DNA from: Pyropia yezoensis | Lineage: Eukaryota > Rhodophyta > Bangiophyceae > Bangiales > Bangiaceae | Direction: 5' to 3' | Length of the DNA: 64,000 bases | NCBI GenBank assembly: GCA_009829735.1 | Contig: CM020619.1 | Coordinates: 3,974,590 to 4,038,589, forward strand | Shown here: piece after piece, positions 11,341-21,759 of the stretch | Position numbering within the stretch: position 1 is the stretch's first letter | How the letters are laid out: each line of letters starts with the position of its first letter | Position numbers and translations under genes: made by a program | Notes under the pieces: generated by a model | What the model saw: only the letters and a program-made list of their open reading frames with translations | Database searches by the model: none | Told to the model about the DNA's origin: nothing

Positions 11341-11404
11341 TATAAGCTTGTTTCTGGAAGCTGAGTGCCCCGCTGGTGTCCTCACGCCCACGCCCGTGTA
11401 CCGC

Positions 11405-11766
11405 TGTAGCAATATGAATGACCGTATTGTGACTCTAATCAAGGGGGACTACTTCTAACCCTTAACTTTCAATTTGATAGTTCGTATTGATCACGGTATC
11501 TATATGTTACGTATGACCAGAGGGACTTGCATCTTGGGGTGGAGGGTAGTTAGTAATGTCTCCGAGGGTTGATAACGAGGGGGCCGGCGGCGAATCCACC
11601 GCCCGCCAGGGTAGAGTAACAAACCCCTCCCATTTGGGCTCCCATCTTGGTCCCGTGGCTTGCGCTCCAAGGACAGCAACCTTGGCCTCCCGGTGACGTT
11701 GGTGCCGACCTCCCTTGGTGAGTGTTCCCTGAGAGTGGACGTGCAGCGGGTACCTATTGTGCTACA
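11405..11766 (+). repeat. Solo LTR of gypsy A/B family
   Basis: 362 bp from TGTAGC to GCTACA, colinear with the 363-bp LTRs of gypsy B at 35877 and 46317 but more diverged. It is flanked by accgc on the left (11400-11404) and atcgc on the right (11767-11771), a 5-bp target duplication with one C/T change. No gypsy leader, primer-binding site or gag follows on the right. The reading is therefore a solo LTR left by LTR-LTR recombination, not the 5' LTR of gypsy A. Confidence 0.75.
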
Positions 11767-11969
11767 ATCGCACGCAGCGCACCAAAAGTGGGCCCTGGTG
11801 ATGCTTTTCGCCACGGAGCGCCGGCTGTAGCACACCTGGCGGCCGTAGGCGCACACCGGCCACACTGCGTCTAGACAGACAGTGTAAAAGCCTGACCTCT
11901 CCTATTTTCGTGCCGACAAAAGTTCCTGATCGGGAAAACCCATGGTCAGCACGAATACAGACCACCAGT

Positions 11970-12385
11970 TCTCTCCTGTCTCCGTGTAAGTCTAGATGCC
12001 GGCAAGTAAGGATGACTTCGGGCGTGTCTCCCTGCGGTGTATCTTCATAAGCCCCTTCCCGTGTATGGAAGCATCTCACCGGATGTCGTGGCGTCCAGGC
12101 GATGGGCGGCAGAGAGCTCGGAGAGTGGTCTGACCGGAGGATTCTGCAGACAAAAAATTGCTAAAACTCGCGTTAGAATTGCTCACCCACCGCCGCCCCT
12201 CTCCTGCACGACCGCCCCTCTCCTGTCTCTGTGTGTAACTGGATGACAGCCAATGCGGGTGGCCTCGGGCGCGTCTCCCCGCTTGGTCTTTTCACTGGCC
12301 TTGTCCCGTGTACGAAAGCAGCTCACCGGATGTCGTGGCGTCCCAGCAGTGGGCAGCAGACAGCTCAGAGAGTAGCATAACCGGT
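11970..12385. repeat. Diverged direct repeat, 247-bp offset
   Basis: About 165 bases at 11970-12135 recur at 12215-12385. The shared 20-mer caccggatgtcgtggcgtcc begins at 12077 and again at 12324. Flanking parts match too (ctctcctgtctc, gcgtctcccc, cccgtgta). The stretch 11767-12447 contains no assignable gene; its minus-strand frames are translations of this repeat. Confidence 0.7.
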
Positions 12386-12447
12386 GGCTTTTGAATACGC
12401 CCATATTGGCTGGCATCTTGAAGCAACAGAGATAGGAAAGGGGCGCT

Positions 12448-14731
12448 CTACCGGATGTAGGTCCGGGATAGCATTATCGGTACCGATGAAGGCCTCCCCC
12501 TGCAACAGGGTGCAACCCACTTGGGTATCGCCGGCATCGACGTCGATGACGAAGGTCCCGCGTCTATGCGGCAACGCAAGCACGTTTGGGGCTAGCAGAG
12601 CTTGCTTGAGAAGCTCGAATGCCTCTCCCTCGCTGGGCGAGGGAGGTTGGAGTACCTTTGGCAAGGCGCTGCTCGTCAGAACTGTTATCGGTTTGGCTAT
12701 ACGAGCAAAGTCCTTGACGAACCGTCGGTTTACGTTGCACATCCCCAGGAAGCTTTTCAGCTGTGTCTGGGTGGTTGGGTATCGCGCATCCCGGAGTGTC
12801 CGGGTATTAGCTTCGAGCACTCCCTGTTTACCTGGTGTGATCTGGTGACCCAGATACTCGACGGTCTGCTAAAAGAAGGCGCACTTCTTGAGGCACAGGG
12901 TTACCCCGGCGTCCCGCAAGAGGGTGAGTACCTCGTCGACATGTTGCACATGGTCATCCATGTTACGCGAGAAGACGATGACATCGTCCAAGTACACAAG
13001 GCAGTTACGCCACTTCACTCCCGACAGTATAATGTCGATGGCCCGCTGGAATGTGGCGGGGGCGTTGGACAATCCGAAGGGCATCCTTAGGAACTCGTAC
13101 ACTCCACTGTGACAGACGAACGCCGTCTTGGGTATATCCCCCTCCGCAACGGGGATCTGCCAGTACCCGGCATTGCAGTCGATAGTGGTAAACGCTGTAG
13201 CCTCCCCAATCGAGTCGATGCAGTCGTCCATCCTTGGCAAAGGGTATGAGTCTTTCTTGGTAACCAAGTTGAGGCGTCGATAATCCATGCGAAACCGAGG
13301 GGTTTGATCCTTCTTCGGTACGATCACGACTGGGGCGCCCCACTCCGACATCGAAGGTCGGATCACCTTAGCTTCGCTCATTCTCTTCACTTCTCCATCA
13401 ACGATCTCTCGTTGCATTGGTCCCGCGCGGTGCGGTTGCAACCGCGCTGGTCGAGCACCTGGTACCAGGTCTATACGGTGTCGGGCTGCCCCAATGGTAC
13501 CCAACGCCCCGCCGGTCCACATGACGTCATGCTTTCTTAGCATCCGTCGTACCCCTTCGGCTACCGAAGGGGGAAGATGCTCGAGGTCAGCCTCGGCCAG
13601 TGCCTTCAAGGCTTCTTGGTCCTTTGGCGGAATGTCCGCCGGAGCTGTCGAGGGGCTAGGCTTCCCGTCATCGGGTTGCTGCCGCTCGCTGGTCTCGGCG
13701 ACCGCCAGTACCTCAAGTGGTTCCACTTGACCTTCCTTGTCAGGGGTAAGGATATCTCCTTCGTAGAGCTCGGCAATCCCGAGAATAGTTCCTTTCGGAA
13801 GGGTGACTGCCTTACGGCGATAGTTCGCCATCACGAGCAGTGATGACCCCCCCGCTGGAAGGTCGACGATGCCGTCGGCCATGGTCAACCCATGGCGCTT
13901 GTACGTTCGTAGGTTGGACTGGACTCTGCAGATGCCTGCGAGGTCACAGTTAACCGGGAGCACGGTCTCCGATAACGGCTCAAAGCGAGTCCGCTTAGCC
14001 AACCGAAGTGTCTTCGGTTCTACGCTTGCGTATACCTCAGCCACGTTAACGTGGCTCCCTTGTAGCGTCAGGTCCCTGACGATAGCTGTCTGTCCTCTCT
14101 TCGTCCCGTCGGCCTCTTGCAGCTCGACGGTCCTCCGGCCCGGCCGGATTGCATCAACGTGAACATTGATGAAGGTGCACCCCAGTATGCAGGGCACAGA
14201 TAGAGTCTCACACACCAGGAAGTCAACTTCCGTGGTGAGCTTCCCGATGGTGACCCGCAGCGACATCGCTGCGGTCGTACGAATGAGACGACCATTCGCA
14301 TCCTTGATCGTGGGTCCCCGAGCAACTCTGACTCGCGGGAGCCACTTGTCCGGGAGGGTATCCTTCCGGATCAGGTTAGGTCCAGCCCCTGTATCTAGTA
14401 CGGGGTATTACGATCGGGTCGACTGGGGGTCAACCCCCAGTGTGGCTGATACCTTGAAGTTCTCGAAGGTGAACAGCACGTGGCCTACACCGATATCCGG
14501 TGTAGCTCGGGCATCCTGAACAGAGCCCTGTTCTAGTCCCATGTGACGGGGCTTCCCGTCCTCTCCTCCCAACCTTGGTGGTTGGTCATCAATCCCCTGA
14601 CGCCGTTTCGTCGGGGCCGGAAGGTGTACCCGGGGGTTGATGCGGCGTCGGCTCAACCGCGCTCTCCGTAGGGCTTTCCCCGCGGCAGTCCGGGGTGGGT
14701 CGCTAGTGTGACCCCAGCGACCCCGCGTCGT
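12448..14731 (-). pseudogene. pol: Gypsy A pol fragment: protease, RT, partial RNase H
   Basis: Nearly colinear with gypsy B pol from its N-terminus to early RNase H. It has a protease DTGA motif, the RT palm with YLDD, and the connection into the RNase H start (FVIDVDAGDTQVG). It is broken by TAA at 14408-14410, just before the protease motif (Tyr in gypsy B), and TAG at 12869-12871 after the RT palm (Gln in gypsy B). Two codons are missing near 12740. At the position of the gypsy B pol ATG this copy has ACG. Homology stops at about 12448, so the RNase H end and the integrase are missing on this strand. Confidence 0.85.
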
Positions 14732-14739
14732 CCTTCCTC

Positions 14740-16803
14740 TTACTCGTTTACCGTACTCGGCCGGGTACTATCTTCCGGGATATCCGGGAGAGGAGGTGCC
14801 TCCTCGACTGCCAGTACTCCTCCTGGAGCTTGCTGCCTGCCCGGTGCCGGGCCTCTGGCGGGATACCCACAAACGGATGCCTTGCGGTGCGCCGCTGCCA
14901 GTCGAGACTCCTCCGGGATGAGCGAGCATGCGGACGCCCAGTGTTGGGGGTCTCCGCACAGCATACATCCGGACGTGCCGGCCGTCCCGGGCGTCCGCGT
15001 CGGGTTGGCTCCATACGTCCGATTGCCTGCCTCGGGTGCCCAAGTGCCTGCCCCTTGGTAGGCCTTGGGCCCCGGTGCCAACCAGAACATGGAATCCCCC
15101 AACCGGTTGGCTCTACCAGCGATGTGCGGAGGTGCCTCCGTACGTACCGCCCAGGTCGGCAGGGGCTGGTGGGGGTTACCCGTAACCGGGGTATACCCCG
15201 TAGTCCGCACATACGGGACGCACCGTCCCGCTCTCTCGTTAACCTGGAACTGGGTCCCAGCAGGGGCGTTGTACGCTACCGTACCATGCTCATCAATCAC
15301 CGGCGTCGCCGGTAGCAACAGGTGGCCCTGTTGGTCGACTAGAGGTTTATCTTCACCCGTAGGGGTATGTTCGGTCGCCACCAGTACTGGTGTGGCCTTA
15401 CGCTCCACCTTCTTTTGCCTCGTTACCGGGGTAAGACTGGGCTTGCCTCCCTGACCCTTGGGCTTCGGGGCCAAGGCGCATTCCGGGTGTAGCACCCGGT
15501 AGGCGTCCCCTAGGGACTTGCACATGTGCATCAGTCGACTGAAGTTCGTCCGGGCCGTATTGGCTTCCCGTGCGGATATCCGCACATAGTTGGGTACTCC
15601 TGCGAACAGAATGGCCCGTAGTTCCCCTTCACCGAGAAGCTTCCCCAGCTCGTGGTCGAGCTCTTGGATCCGGCGTCCAAACATCTCCCCATCCTCCCAG
15701 GACTGGGCGGTGGCGGTGCGAAGAGCCCGATAGTGGTCTTCGCACTTGTCCTCGCTGAGGTAGCTGCTAGGCAGCTCCTTCAGTATACCCCGGTAATCCA
15801 TGGGGGTGGCGGCGACCCTCATTCCCGGCATCGGGGATGCCTGGCGGAGGATGCTTCGGACCCGTTCGTCAACAAAAAACGGGGGGATCTCCAGCGTCAG
15901 CCCCTCGTTGACGAGTGCCTTGTCTGCAGCTGCCTTGAAGCTAGTCAAGAAGCCAATGATTGCCAACGGGCGTCCGATAGGGCCCCCGAACATAGGGACT
16001 CCCTTCATAAGGGTCTGCATAGAGCGGATCGCTCGGTGCGAAGTCGTACGCATCGATTCCGAAACGGCAGTGGATCGGTCCTCCAAACGATAACGTTCAG
16101 CAGTCAGTACCGACCTGAAGACTTCGTTGACAATCTCCGTGTCCGCGTCCTGGATATCCAGTCGCTTGGCCAGTTGATGAGTAAACTCATCGGACTCCAT
16201 CCGCTTCAGTAAGCTCGCAGTAACCTGCGCTGTCATCGCTTGCACCAATGACGCTGGAACCTCCGTCGTCGGCGCCTCGGGTACCCGAGTTGCCTGGCTT
16301 TCGTCGTCGAGGGGGTAATGGGAGACGGTACCGTCTCCCCCCATCGCCGACTCTGTTCCGGCGTAAGTGTCCGCCGGACCATGTCCGCGGAGCCCGCGCT
16401 GGGTGCTCCGAGCGTAACGCTCCGTATGGCTACGTTCCATTTCAGCCGACGAGTCGGATCCATAACCCGCCGTATCCGGGGGTTGTCCAGGAGTAGCAAC
16501 ACCGGGGTTGACCCTGGTGGACTCCGAAAGTAGTCCGGCCGGTTCGAACCGTACCGGTGTGGGAGGAACACGACGGGGTACCGTCGTGTGGCGTGTTGAC
16601 ATCAGCACAGCCATTGCGTCCTCCGTACGCTCTTGACGGGCGTCGAGCCCGGTGAACCGGGCCTCGATGCGAGCCAATGATGCCATCAGGGAATCCCCTG
16701 GTGAGGGTGGCGGCGGCGTCAGATCAGCAGAGGACAGTTGCGGCGGTCCCCCGCCCCCGGCCGTCCGTGCCGTACCAAACGTCGATCCGGCACCGGAGAG
16801 CAT
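14740..16803 (-). CDS. gag: Gypsy A gag (N-terminally truncated, frame intact)
   Basis: 687 codons open from an internal ATG at 16801-16803. The homologous gypsy B gag starts about 40 codons earlier, and that part is cut off by the rearrangement junction near 16848. The layout is as in gypsy B: Pro/Gly/Thr-rich N-terminus, a helical capsid-like middle (DEFTHQLAKRLDIQDADTEI...), and a CCHC zinc knuckle near the C-terminus (CMLCGDPQHWASAC, spacing CX2CX4HX4C). It ends in TAA at 14740-14742. Gag assembles retrotransposon particles and the knuckle binds RNA. The frame is intact but expression is doubtful, because no LTR promoter lies in the right orientation. Confidence 0.8.
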   Translation of the reverse strand: MLSGAGSTFGTARTAGGGGPPQLSSADLTPPPPSPGDSLMASLARIEARFTGLDARQERTEDAMAVLMSTRHTTVPRRVPPTPVRFEPAGLLSESTRVNPGVATPGQPPDTAGYGSDSSAEMERSHTERYARSTQRGLRGHGPADTYAGTESAMGGDGTVSHYPLDDESQATRVPEAPTTEVPASLVQAMTAQVTASLLKRMESDEFTHQLAKRLDIQDADTEIVNEVFRSVLTAERYRLEDRSTAVSESMRTTSHRAIRSMQTLMKGVPMFGGPIGRPLAIIGFLTSFKAAADKALVNEGLTLEIPPFFVDERVRSILRQASPMPGMRVAATPMDYRGILKELPSSYLSEDKCEDHYRALRTATAQSWEDGEMFGRRIQELDHELGKLLGEGELRAILFAGVPNYVRISAREANTARTNFSRLMHMCKSLGDAYRVLHPECALAPKPKGQGGKPSLTPVTRQKKVERKATPVLVATEHTPTGEDKPLVDQQGHLLLPATPVIDEHGTVAYNAPAGTQFQVNERAGRCVPYVRTTGYTPVTGNPHQPLPTWAVRTEAPPHIAGRANRLGDSMFWLAPGPKAYQGAGTWAPEAGNRTYGANPTRTPGTAGTSGCMLCGDPQHWASACSLIPEESRLAAAHRKASVCGYPARGPAPGRQQAPGGVLAVEEAPPLPDIPEDSTRPSTVNE

Positions 16804-16855
16804 CGGCGACTCAATGTTGTCGATCGGGTTACCGATCCCGGTTCCCGGGTTCCGT

Positions 16856-18043
16856 ACGAGTCTTCATAGGCGGGCACTGTTCCCCCCGGATGGGCCCAAC
16901 GAGCAAGCCGCTATCGACATACTCGGGCCACTTCCGGTAACGGAAGAAGGGAAAAGATACGTCCTGGTCATGTCGGACCGCTTTACTAAGCTGTCACGGG
17001 CAGTAGCAATCCCGGACGATACGGCCTACACCATCATGAACGCAGTGGTTGACCACTGGATCAGTGCTTACGGAGTAATGAAGCAACTCCTCTCTGATAA
17101 CGAAGCAAACATTACGTCAGCATTCTGCACTAAGGTCCTGGGCATGTTCGGTATCGAACCCCGTCGGGCATCCGACTACCACCCGCAATCCAACGGACAG
17201 GTGAAGTGGCTCAACCGCACCATCGTCAAGATGCTCCAATGCTATGTGGCAGAGCACACGAAGACGTGGGACAGGCTTCTGTCCGTCTTGACCCTGGCAT
17301 ACAATGCCAGGCCCCACCGGAGTACCAGCATTGCCCCACTGGAATGGGTCATGCCAATGGGCGCCGGTAGCCTGACGCTGCCATCGGGCAGATGCACTCG
17401 GTATGAAATTCCGAAGGGCCGGCCGGCCGATCGGATCCACTTAGCTTGGTTGGCCAAGCTATCGTGGATGATTCCAAAGCTCAAGGGTGCCCTTGACCGT
17501 ACACAACTTCGATACAAGAAGAACTTTGACGCCCGGCTACGGGTACGCAACGCAACCCTGGTAACAGGTGACTGGGTTCACATCAGACACCAGAAGTTCC
17601 GAGGCAACAAGCTTATGCAACCGGTCAAGGGACCGTACCAGATCTTACACAGAGATGATCACTCTGTCATCCTGCACTCCGATACGGAGATACAACGCAT
17701 CAATCTCAATGATGCGACACCTGCTCCGAAGCCGGAACAGCCTCAGCCGGTACCGGCTGGGTTGCGACATGAAGCTCTTACAACCCACCGGTCAGATGAC
17801 CCGGTGGGACCGGATGGGATTCCATACCAAGTAGAGAGCGTGGTCGGACACACCGACCCGGACCTACCAGGACCCTGGTACGTCAAGGTGATGTGGGTCG
17901 GATACGACTCACACACCTGGGAACAGGCGGCGAATATACCCCGCAAACTCCTCATGCCTTACATGAGGCGACGCGCCTACTGTAACAACCCAACCGACAC
18001 CGACTTCGGCTGTTGGGGGGTGAGGCTTATACCTACGAAGTAG
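16856..18043 (+). pseudogene. pol: Gypsy A integrase-chromodomain fragment, catalytic Glu lost
   Basis: The open frame corresponds to the gypsy B integrase from just before the catalytic core to the chromodomain. The first catalytic Asp (AIDILGPL) is present. The second motif reads SDNEAN where gypsy B has SDNGAN. The catalytic Glu motif reads QVKWLNRT where gypsy B has QVERFNRT, so the essential Glu is Lys. The chromodomain is recognisable (YQVESVVGHTD...WVGYDSHTWEQAANIP). A 2-base deletion at the end replaces the short gypsy B C-terminus with about 24 extra residues. There is no ATG of its own. Confidence 0.85.
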
Positions 18044-18065
18044 GGGGTCACATGCATTCGGCACG

Positions 18066-18107
18066 ACTTAGGTTCACTAAGTTGGAGCGGACTTAGGCAG
18101 ACTAAGT
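18066..18107. promoter_or_regulatory. Two palindromes in the pol/antisense-ORF spacer (gypsy A)
   Basis: acttaggttcactaagt (18066-18082) and acttaggcagactaagt (18091-18107) are 6-bp-stem palindromes with 5-base loops. Gypsy B has three related ones at the same place. They lie between the 3' ends of convergent integrase and antisense frames. A role in 3'-end formation or as a binding site is inference. Confidence 0.6.
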
Positions 18108-18593
18108 AAGCTACTGACTTTTACAAGTTTACTTGAAGGAGATGACTAACTCCGATAATTTCAAGGTAACCTGAGGCTTACACCAAGGTAAACCTTCATC
18201 CACGCGGCAAGTGTCGGACCAAGCAAGGTTGACCTTCATGAGTATTAACCAACCAGGATGGGTTGGGGGCGCGAGAAAGAACCGAGGCAGGCCACCGCTA
18301 AGCCAGACGGGGTACTCCCCAGAGGCAGGCATCGGTATCATGCAAACGCCCCAACGGGGGATGAGTGTATACTCACTACTACCCGGCCACCATAAGGGTC
18401 ACTGGGTCCCTCTCCCTCACAAACAATAGCACTCCTCAGTGGGTAGACCCACTGCCCGAAGGAGGCCACTCACGCGTAAGCGCGTACACCTCCATGCTCC
18501 ACCGGTCGGCAACCTCACGACGGTCATTCCCCCGAGTTACCTCGGTGCATAGCTGGACGAGGGTGCTGGGGCCAGCCTCCACGTGCTCCAGAG

Positions 18594-20804
18594 CTATCTG
18601 GAGGCGGTCAAGCACGCCACCGAAGCAACGCGCTGACCCAACCAGCGCAGCACCTGGGGGGATATCCCCCCAGCTAACAGCGAGACCCCCCGCAGCGCGC
18701 GGGCAATAAGGGCGTCAACGCCCTCATACCATAGATGGGGAGCCCCGTCAGGCATGACAGAGGCAGAAGGTGACACTGGCGCAGCCAGAGGAGCCACAGG
18801 AGCCGACACGGCCACCACCGAAGCCGGTGGCGCCTGATACGAGGCCCGGTAGGACCCCACCGAAGGGGCTCCACCGTAAACCCGGCGGGGCTCCGCCCGA
18901 CGACGGGACACCTCACGCCCCCCACCCGCAGAGTCCCACTCTCGGGGACGACGGCCAACCGCCATCGGTACCGGGTTACCAAACCACGGGGCGAGGACCT
19001 GGAGAGGGTCATGGATAACCGTGGGAATACCCAGGTCAGGAACGGCCTCGGTGGACGCCCACCCACGGCAATTGGGCTCACCCGGCTGAGTACGCCGGAT
19101 ACGCAACGAGTGACGAGGCAAGGGGGTAGCCCCAGCCTGCGGGTCCCGGTACGGGGGAAGGGCCAGCACCCTAGCCCAGTTCACGGCGTCGTGAACGGCC
19201 AGCAGGGCCTCGAACTCCCGGGCCAACCCGGTCTTGGCAGCTATCATGTCCACGCCCAGCTGGCCGATGTGCCGACGGACACCCGTCGGAAGATGAAACA
19301 GGCGCCCCTGCCGACGAACGGACAGCAAGAAGGAGGAAGCCTGCCCGAGGGTAACCTCAAGGGTGAAGGTCCCCTGCAACGGGTGGACCGGCCGGGAGGC
19401 CAACAAACTCCCGAAGTATCGGAGGCAGGAGCCAGTGTCAAACCGGAAAGCAGGGGCGGGCTCCCACCCCTCCTGCCTCAGAGGCGGGCGCACGGGAGTG
19501 TATACCGGCGCACGACCGTTGCCGGTCTGCAACGCACACGTCATATCGGTGCGGAACGCATCCGCCATGACACCATGGTTGCGTCGCCAGCTCGACGCCG
19601 ACTTCAACCCCGCCATAGGCGGGTACTGAGCCGTCAACGTCAGATACGGGGATACCCCCGGGAAGTACTCAAAGCAGGGATACCGGCCGGTATCGCCCAC
19701 CGTCTCCCCAAACGCCACCGGCTCCGCCGCCGCCGCAACCCCCCGAGCACTAGCCGGGTAGTCAATCTCCCGCGGCAACGCGGGGGCAATCAAGTCGCAT
19801 GTCCCGAAGGCGGAGTCGAGGTAGACCTCACCCCGCCCCACCCGGGTGCGCCAGAGCTGCGCATGCCGGTCGTCCGGCTGACTCAGGATCCAATGATGTT
19901 CCACCCGGACCGCGTTCGGCTGGTTAACCAGCCGCACCAACTCCCGCTCCCAACTCGGGTCCACCTTGACACGCCGGGAGGTCTCTCCAGGGAGACGCGG
20001 CTGGTGGAAATCCACCCGCATCCGCCCAGCGGACTCCATCGACTCCTGCACAGTCACGCCTCGAACCCGAGCCACCAAGTCGGACATCGACATGGCGGGT
20101 TGACCCGCCGCCAAGGCGACGCCGCCACCAAACCGGGCAACCCGGGCGGGACCAGGAGGAATCGGGGGCGCCGGGGGATGCCCCACCGGCAGATGGACCG
20201 GTGCCGGAGAAGCACGGGGCCGAGGAGGAAGAAGAAGGGCGGGCGCCCGCCCGGAGTAACTCCCGGAGTCCACTGCCAACGGGGTGGACACTTCTTGACC
20301 ACCAAGCGTCCGCGGCACCGCGGGCAGAGCATCGCTGCCACCCGGGCCCGACGTGGGCACCACGGCGGCAGCAGGGGTAGACCCGGTACCCGCCAACGCG
20401 GACACACCAACCGGGCGGGCACCCGCGCCGTCTTGACCCGCCGTCCCGGCCGGGGTGCGGCCGCGACCGTCCGACACACCGGCGACGCCGTCTCGAGGTA
20501 GAGCCGCGCCAGCACCGGCGACAGAAGCCATCCGGGCCGCCGGAGGAGTAGAAATAGAGGCAGCCGCTACACGCGGTTGCCCGCCACCCGACGGAGCCGT
20601 CGTGCCGCTGCACACGGACGACAACCCGCCCGGCGCGCGTTCCGGGGCCACACGAACGGCCACCCGGTCAACTTCGTCCTCCGACGAGCTCGCCGAGAAA
20701 CACTCGGCGGCGGTGGCAGAGACGGGAACGTCGTCCACCATCATCTCCTCCTCCTCCTCAAGAAGGAGGTCGTCCTCGCCCCCGGGGACCTGGGGGTCCG
20801 ACAT
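18594..20804 (-). CDS. Gypsy A antisense ORF (C-terminus frameshifted)
   Basis: 736 codons from the ATG at 20802-20804, chosen because the start context MSDPQV matches MSYPQV in gypsy B and homology in the same frame is lost upstream. An acidic run (EEEEEMM) lies near the N-terminus, followed by a Gly/Ala/Pro-rich region. A well-conserved core (about AMSMSDLVARVRG to LQVLAPWFGNP) is almost residue-for-residue the same as gypsy B. A Pro/Ala linker and WYEGVDAL complete it. Near 18690 a base is missing relative to gypsy B, so the last 80 or so residues are read in another frame. The ORF lies between integrase and 3' LTR on the opposite strand. I recognise no domain. Antisense ORFs at this position are known in some plant gypsy elements (Grande, RetroSat2, RIRE2 types). 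Confidence 0.65.
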   Translation of the reverse strand: MSDPQVPGGEDDLLLEEEEEMMVDDVPVSATAAECFSASSSEDEVDRVAVRVAPERAPGGLSSVCSGTTAPSGGGQPRVAAASISTPPAARMASVAGAGAALPRDGVAGVSDGRGRTPAGTAGQDGAGARPVGVSALAGTGSTPAAAVVPTSGPGGSDALPAVPRTLGGQEVSTPLAVDSGSYSGRAPALLLPPRPRASPAPVHLPVGHPPAPPIPPGPARVARFGGGVALAAGQPAMSMSDLVARVRGVTVQESMESAGRMRVDFHQPRLPGETSRRVKVDPSWERELVRLVNQPNAVRVEHHWILSQPDDRHAQLWRTRVGRGEVYLDSAFGTCDLIAPALPREIDYPASARGVAAAAEPVAFGETVGDTGRYPCFEYFPGVSPYLTLTAQYPPMAGLKSASSWRRNHGVMADAFRTDMTCALQTGNGRAPVYTPVRPPLRQEGWEPAPAFRFDTGSCLRYFGSLLASRPVHPLQGTFTLEVTLGQASSFLLSVRRQGRLFHLPTGVRRHIGQLGVDMIAAKTGLAREFEALLAVHDAVNWARVLALPPYRDPQAGATPLPRHSLRIRRTQPGEPNCRGWASTEAVPDLGIPTVIHDPLQVLAPWFGNPVPMAVGRRPREWDSAGGGREVSRRRAEPRRVYGGAPSVGSYRASYQAPPASVVAVSAPVAPLAAPVSPSASVMPDGAPHLWYEGVDALIARALRGVSLLAGGISPQVLRWLGQRVASVACLTASR

Positions 20805-21397
20805 TGGTGGAGCCGGGGTAGCAGGGGCGCCCCGTGCCAAAAGCCGCCGCCGGCTGGACCCGGTACAAGGAGCGCTCGCGCGGACGAACCAGGGAAGCGC
20901 GGGCACCCGCGCTTATAACCACACAGCTCAGCACAAGCGATACGGTAGCGCAGGACGACCCGCGCCAGCCGAGCTACGACGGCGCTCCACCCAGGCACAT
21001 GGATCGGGGCCACGCCCCCCCCCCAACACGGGGTAACCAAGGGGGGGCACCCCCAACCGCCCCCACGCAACGCGGGCAGCCCCCGCCCTCCACGCAATCG
21101 TCCACACGAGAGGGGCCCTCCTACCACCAGACGCCTGGTGGCGGATCCGCTTGCACCACCCCTCGGAAAGTGCGGTCGTGAACAGATACCCGCATTGGGA
21201 ATTCAACGGTCCGGAAAACGGATCGTGTGTGTACCACACAAAGGGGGGCATCCCCCTCAGACAAGCTCGAAAAGGGGTGTCTCTCGCGACAGGGCGCAAA
21301 GCCCCATCCCGACAGGTAAACAATCACGCGACCCACTTACATTCGGAAACCCGAATGCAACTCGACCCGAGGACGGGCCGAATCTAAGGGGGGGATA
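20805..21397. other. Gypsy A untranslated region before 3' LTR
   Basis: Colinear with gypsy B 45732-46316. It holds runs such as aaggggggcatccccctc and ends in a polypurine tract (aaggggggggata) directly before the LTR. On the minus strand it would be the 5' leader of the antisense ORF. No other gene is seen. Confidence 0.6.
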
Positions 21398-21758
21398 TGT
21401 AGCAATATGGTTGACCGTATTGTGACCCTATATTAGGGGGGCTACTTCGAACCCTTAAGTTTCAATTTGGGAGTTCGTACTGGTCACGGTTCTATAAGTT
21501 ACGTATGACCAGAGGGACTTGCATCTTGGGGTGGAGGGTAGTTAGTAGTGTCTCCGAGGGTTCATAACGAGGGGGCCGGTGGCGAATCCACCGTCGGCCA
21601 AGGTAGAACAACAAACCCCTCCCATTTGGGCTCCCATCTTGGTCCCGTGGCTTGCGCTCCAAGGACAGCTACCTTGGCCTCCCGGTGACGTTGGTGCCGA
21701 TCCCCCTTGGTGAGTGTTCCCTGAGAGTGGACGTGCCGCGGATACCTATTGTGCTACA
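21398..21758 (+). repeat. Gypsy A 3' LTR
   Basis: 361 bp, TGTAGC...GCTACA, homologous to the gypsy B LTRs with visibly more substitutions and short indels. It is preceded by the polypurine tract and followed by ctggg, with no matching 5-bp duplicate found at the other end of the rearranged element. Confidence 0.9.
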
Positions 21759-21759
21759 C

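Larger units (their letters stand above)
12448..21758. mobile_element. Gypsy A: rearranged, dead chromovirus copy
   Basis: It has the same family parts as gypsy B but is scrambled. Minus strand 12448-16847 corresponds to gag, protease, reverse transcriptase and the start of RNase H. Plus strand 16856-21758 corresponds to integrase, chromodomain, hairpin spacer, antisense ORF and 3' LTR. The two halves meet head to head at about 16848-16856, where gag-leader homology stops and homology to the sequence just before the integrase core starts. About 740 bp (end of RNase H through the integrase zinc region) and the 5' LTR and leader are absent. The right flank (ctggg) does not match either flank of the solo LTR at 11405. 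In-place inversion, template switching or two truncated insertions could all give this. Confidence 0.8.

Noticed and set aside
19011..20501. 496-codon plus-strand frame opposite the gypsy A antisense ORF (and 44424-45449 in gypsy B)
   Set aside because: It is the mirror of the antisense ORF core. It is Arg/His/Gly/Pro-rich with no motifs and starts and stops differ between the two copies, while the minus frame keeps start, core and order.
11405..21758. Treating the LTR at 11405 and the LTR at 21398 as the pair of one element
   Set aside because: The first has its own near-perfect flanking duplication and no leader or primer-binding site after it. The second has a different right flank, and the internal order is scrambled.
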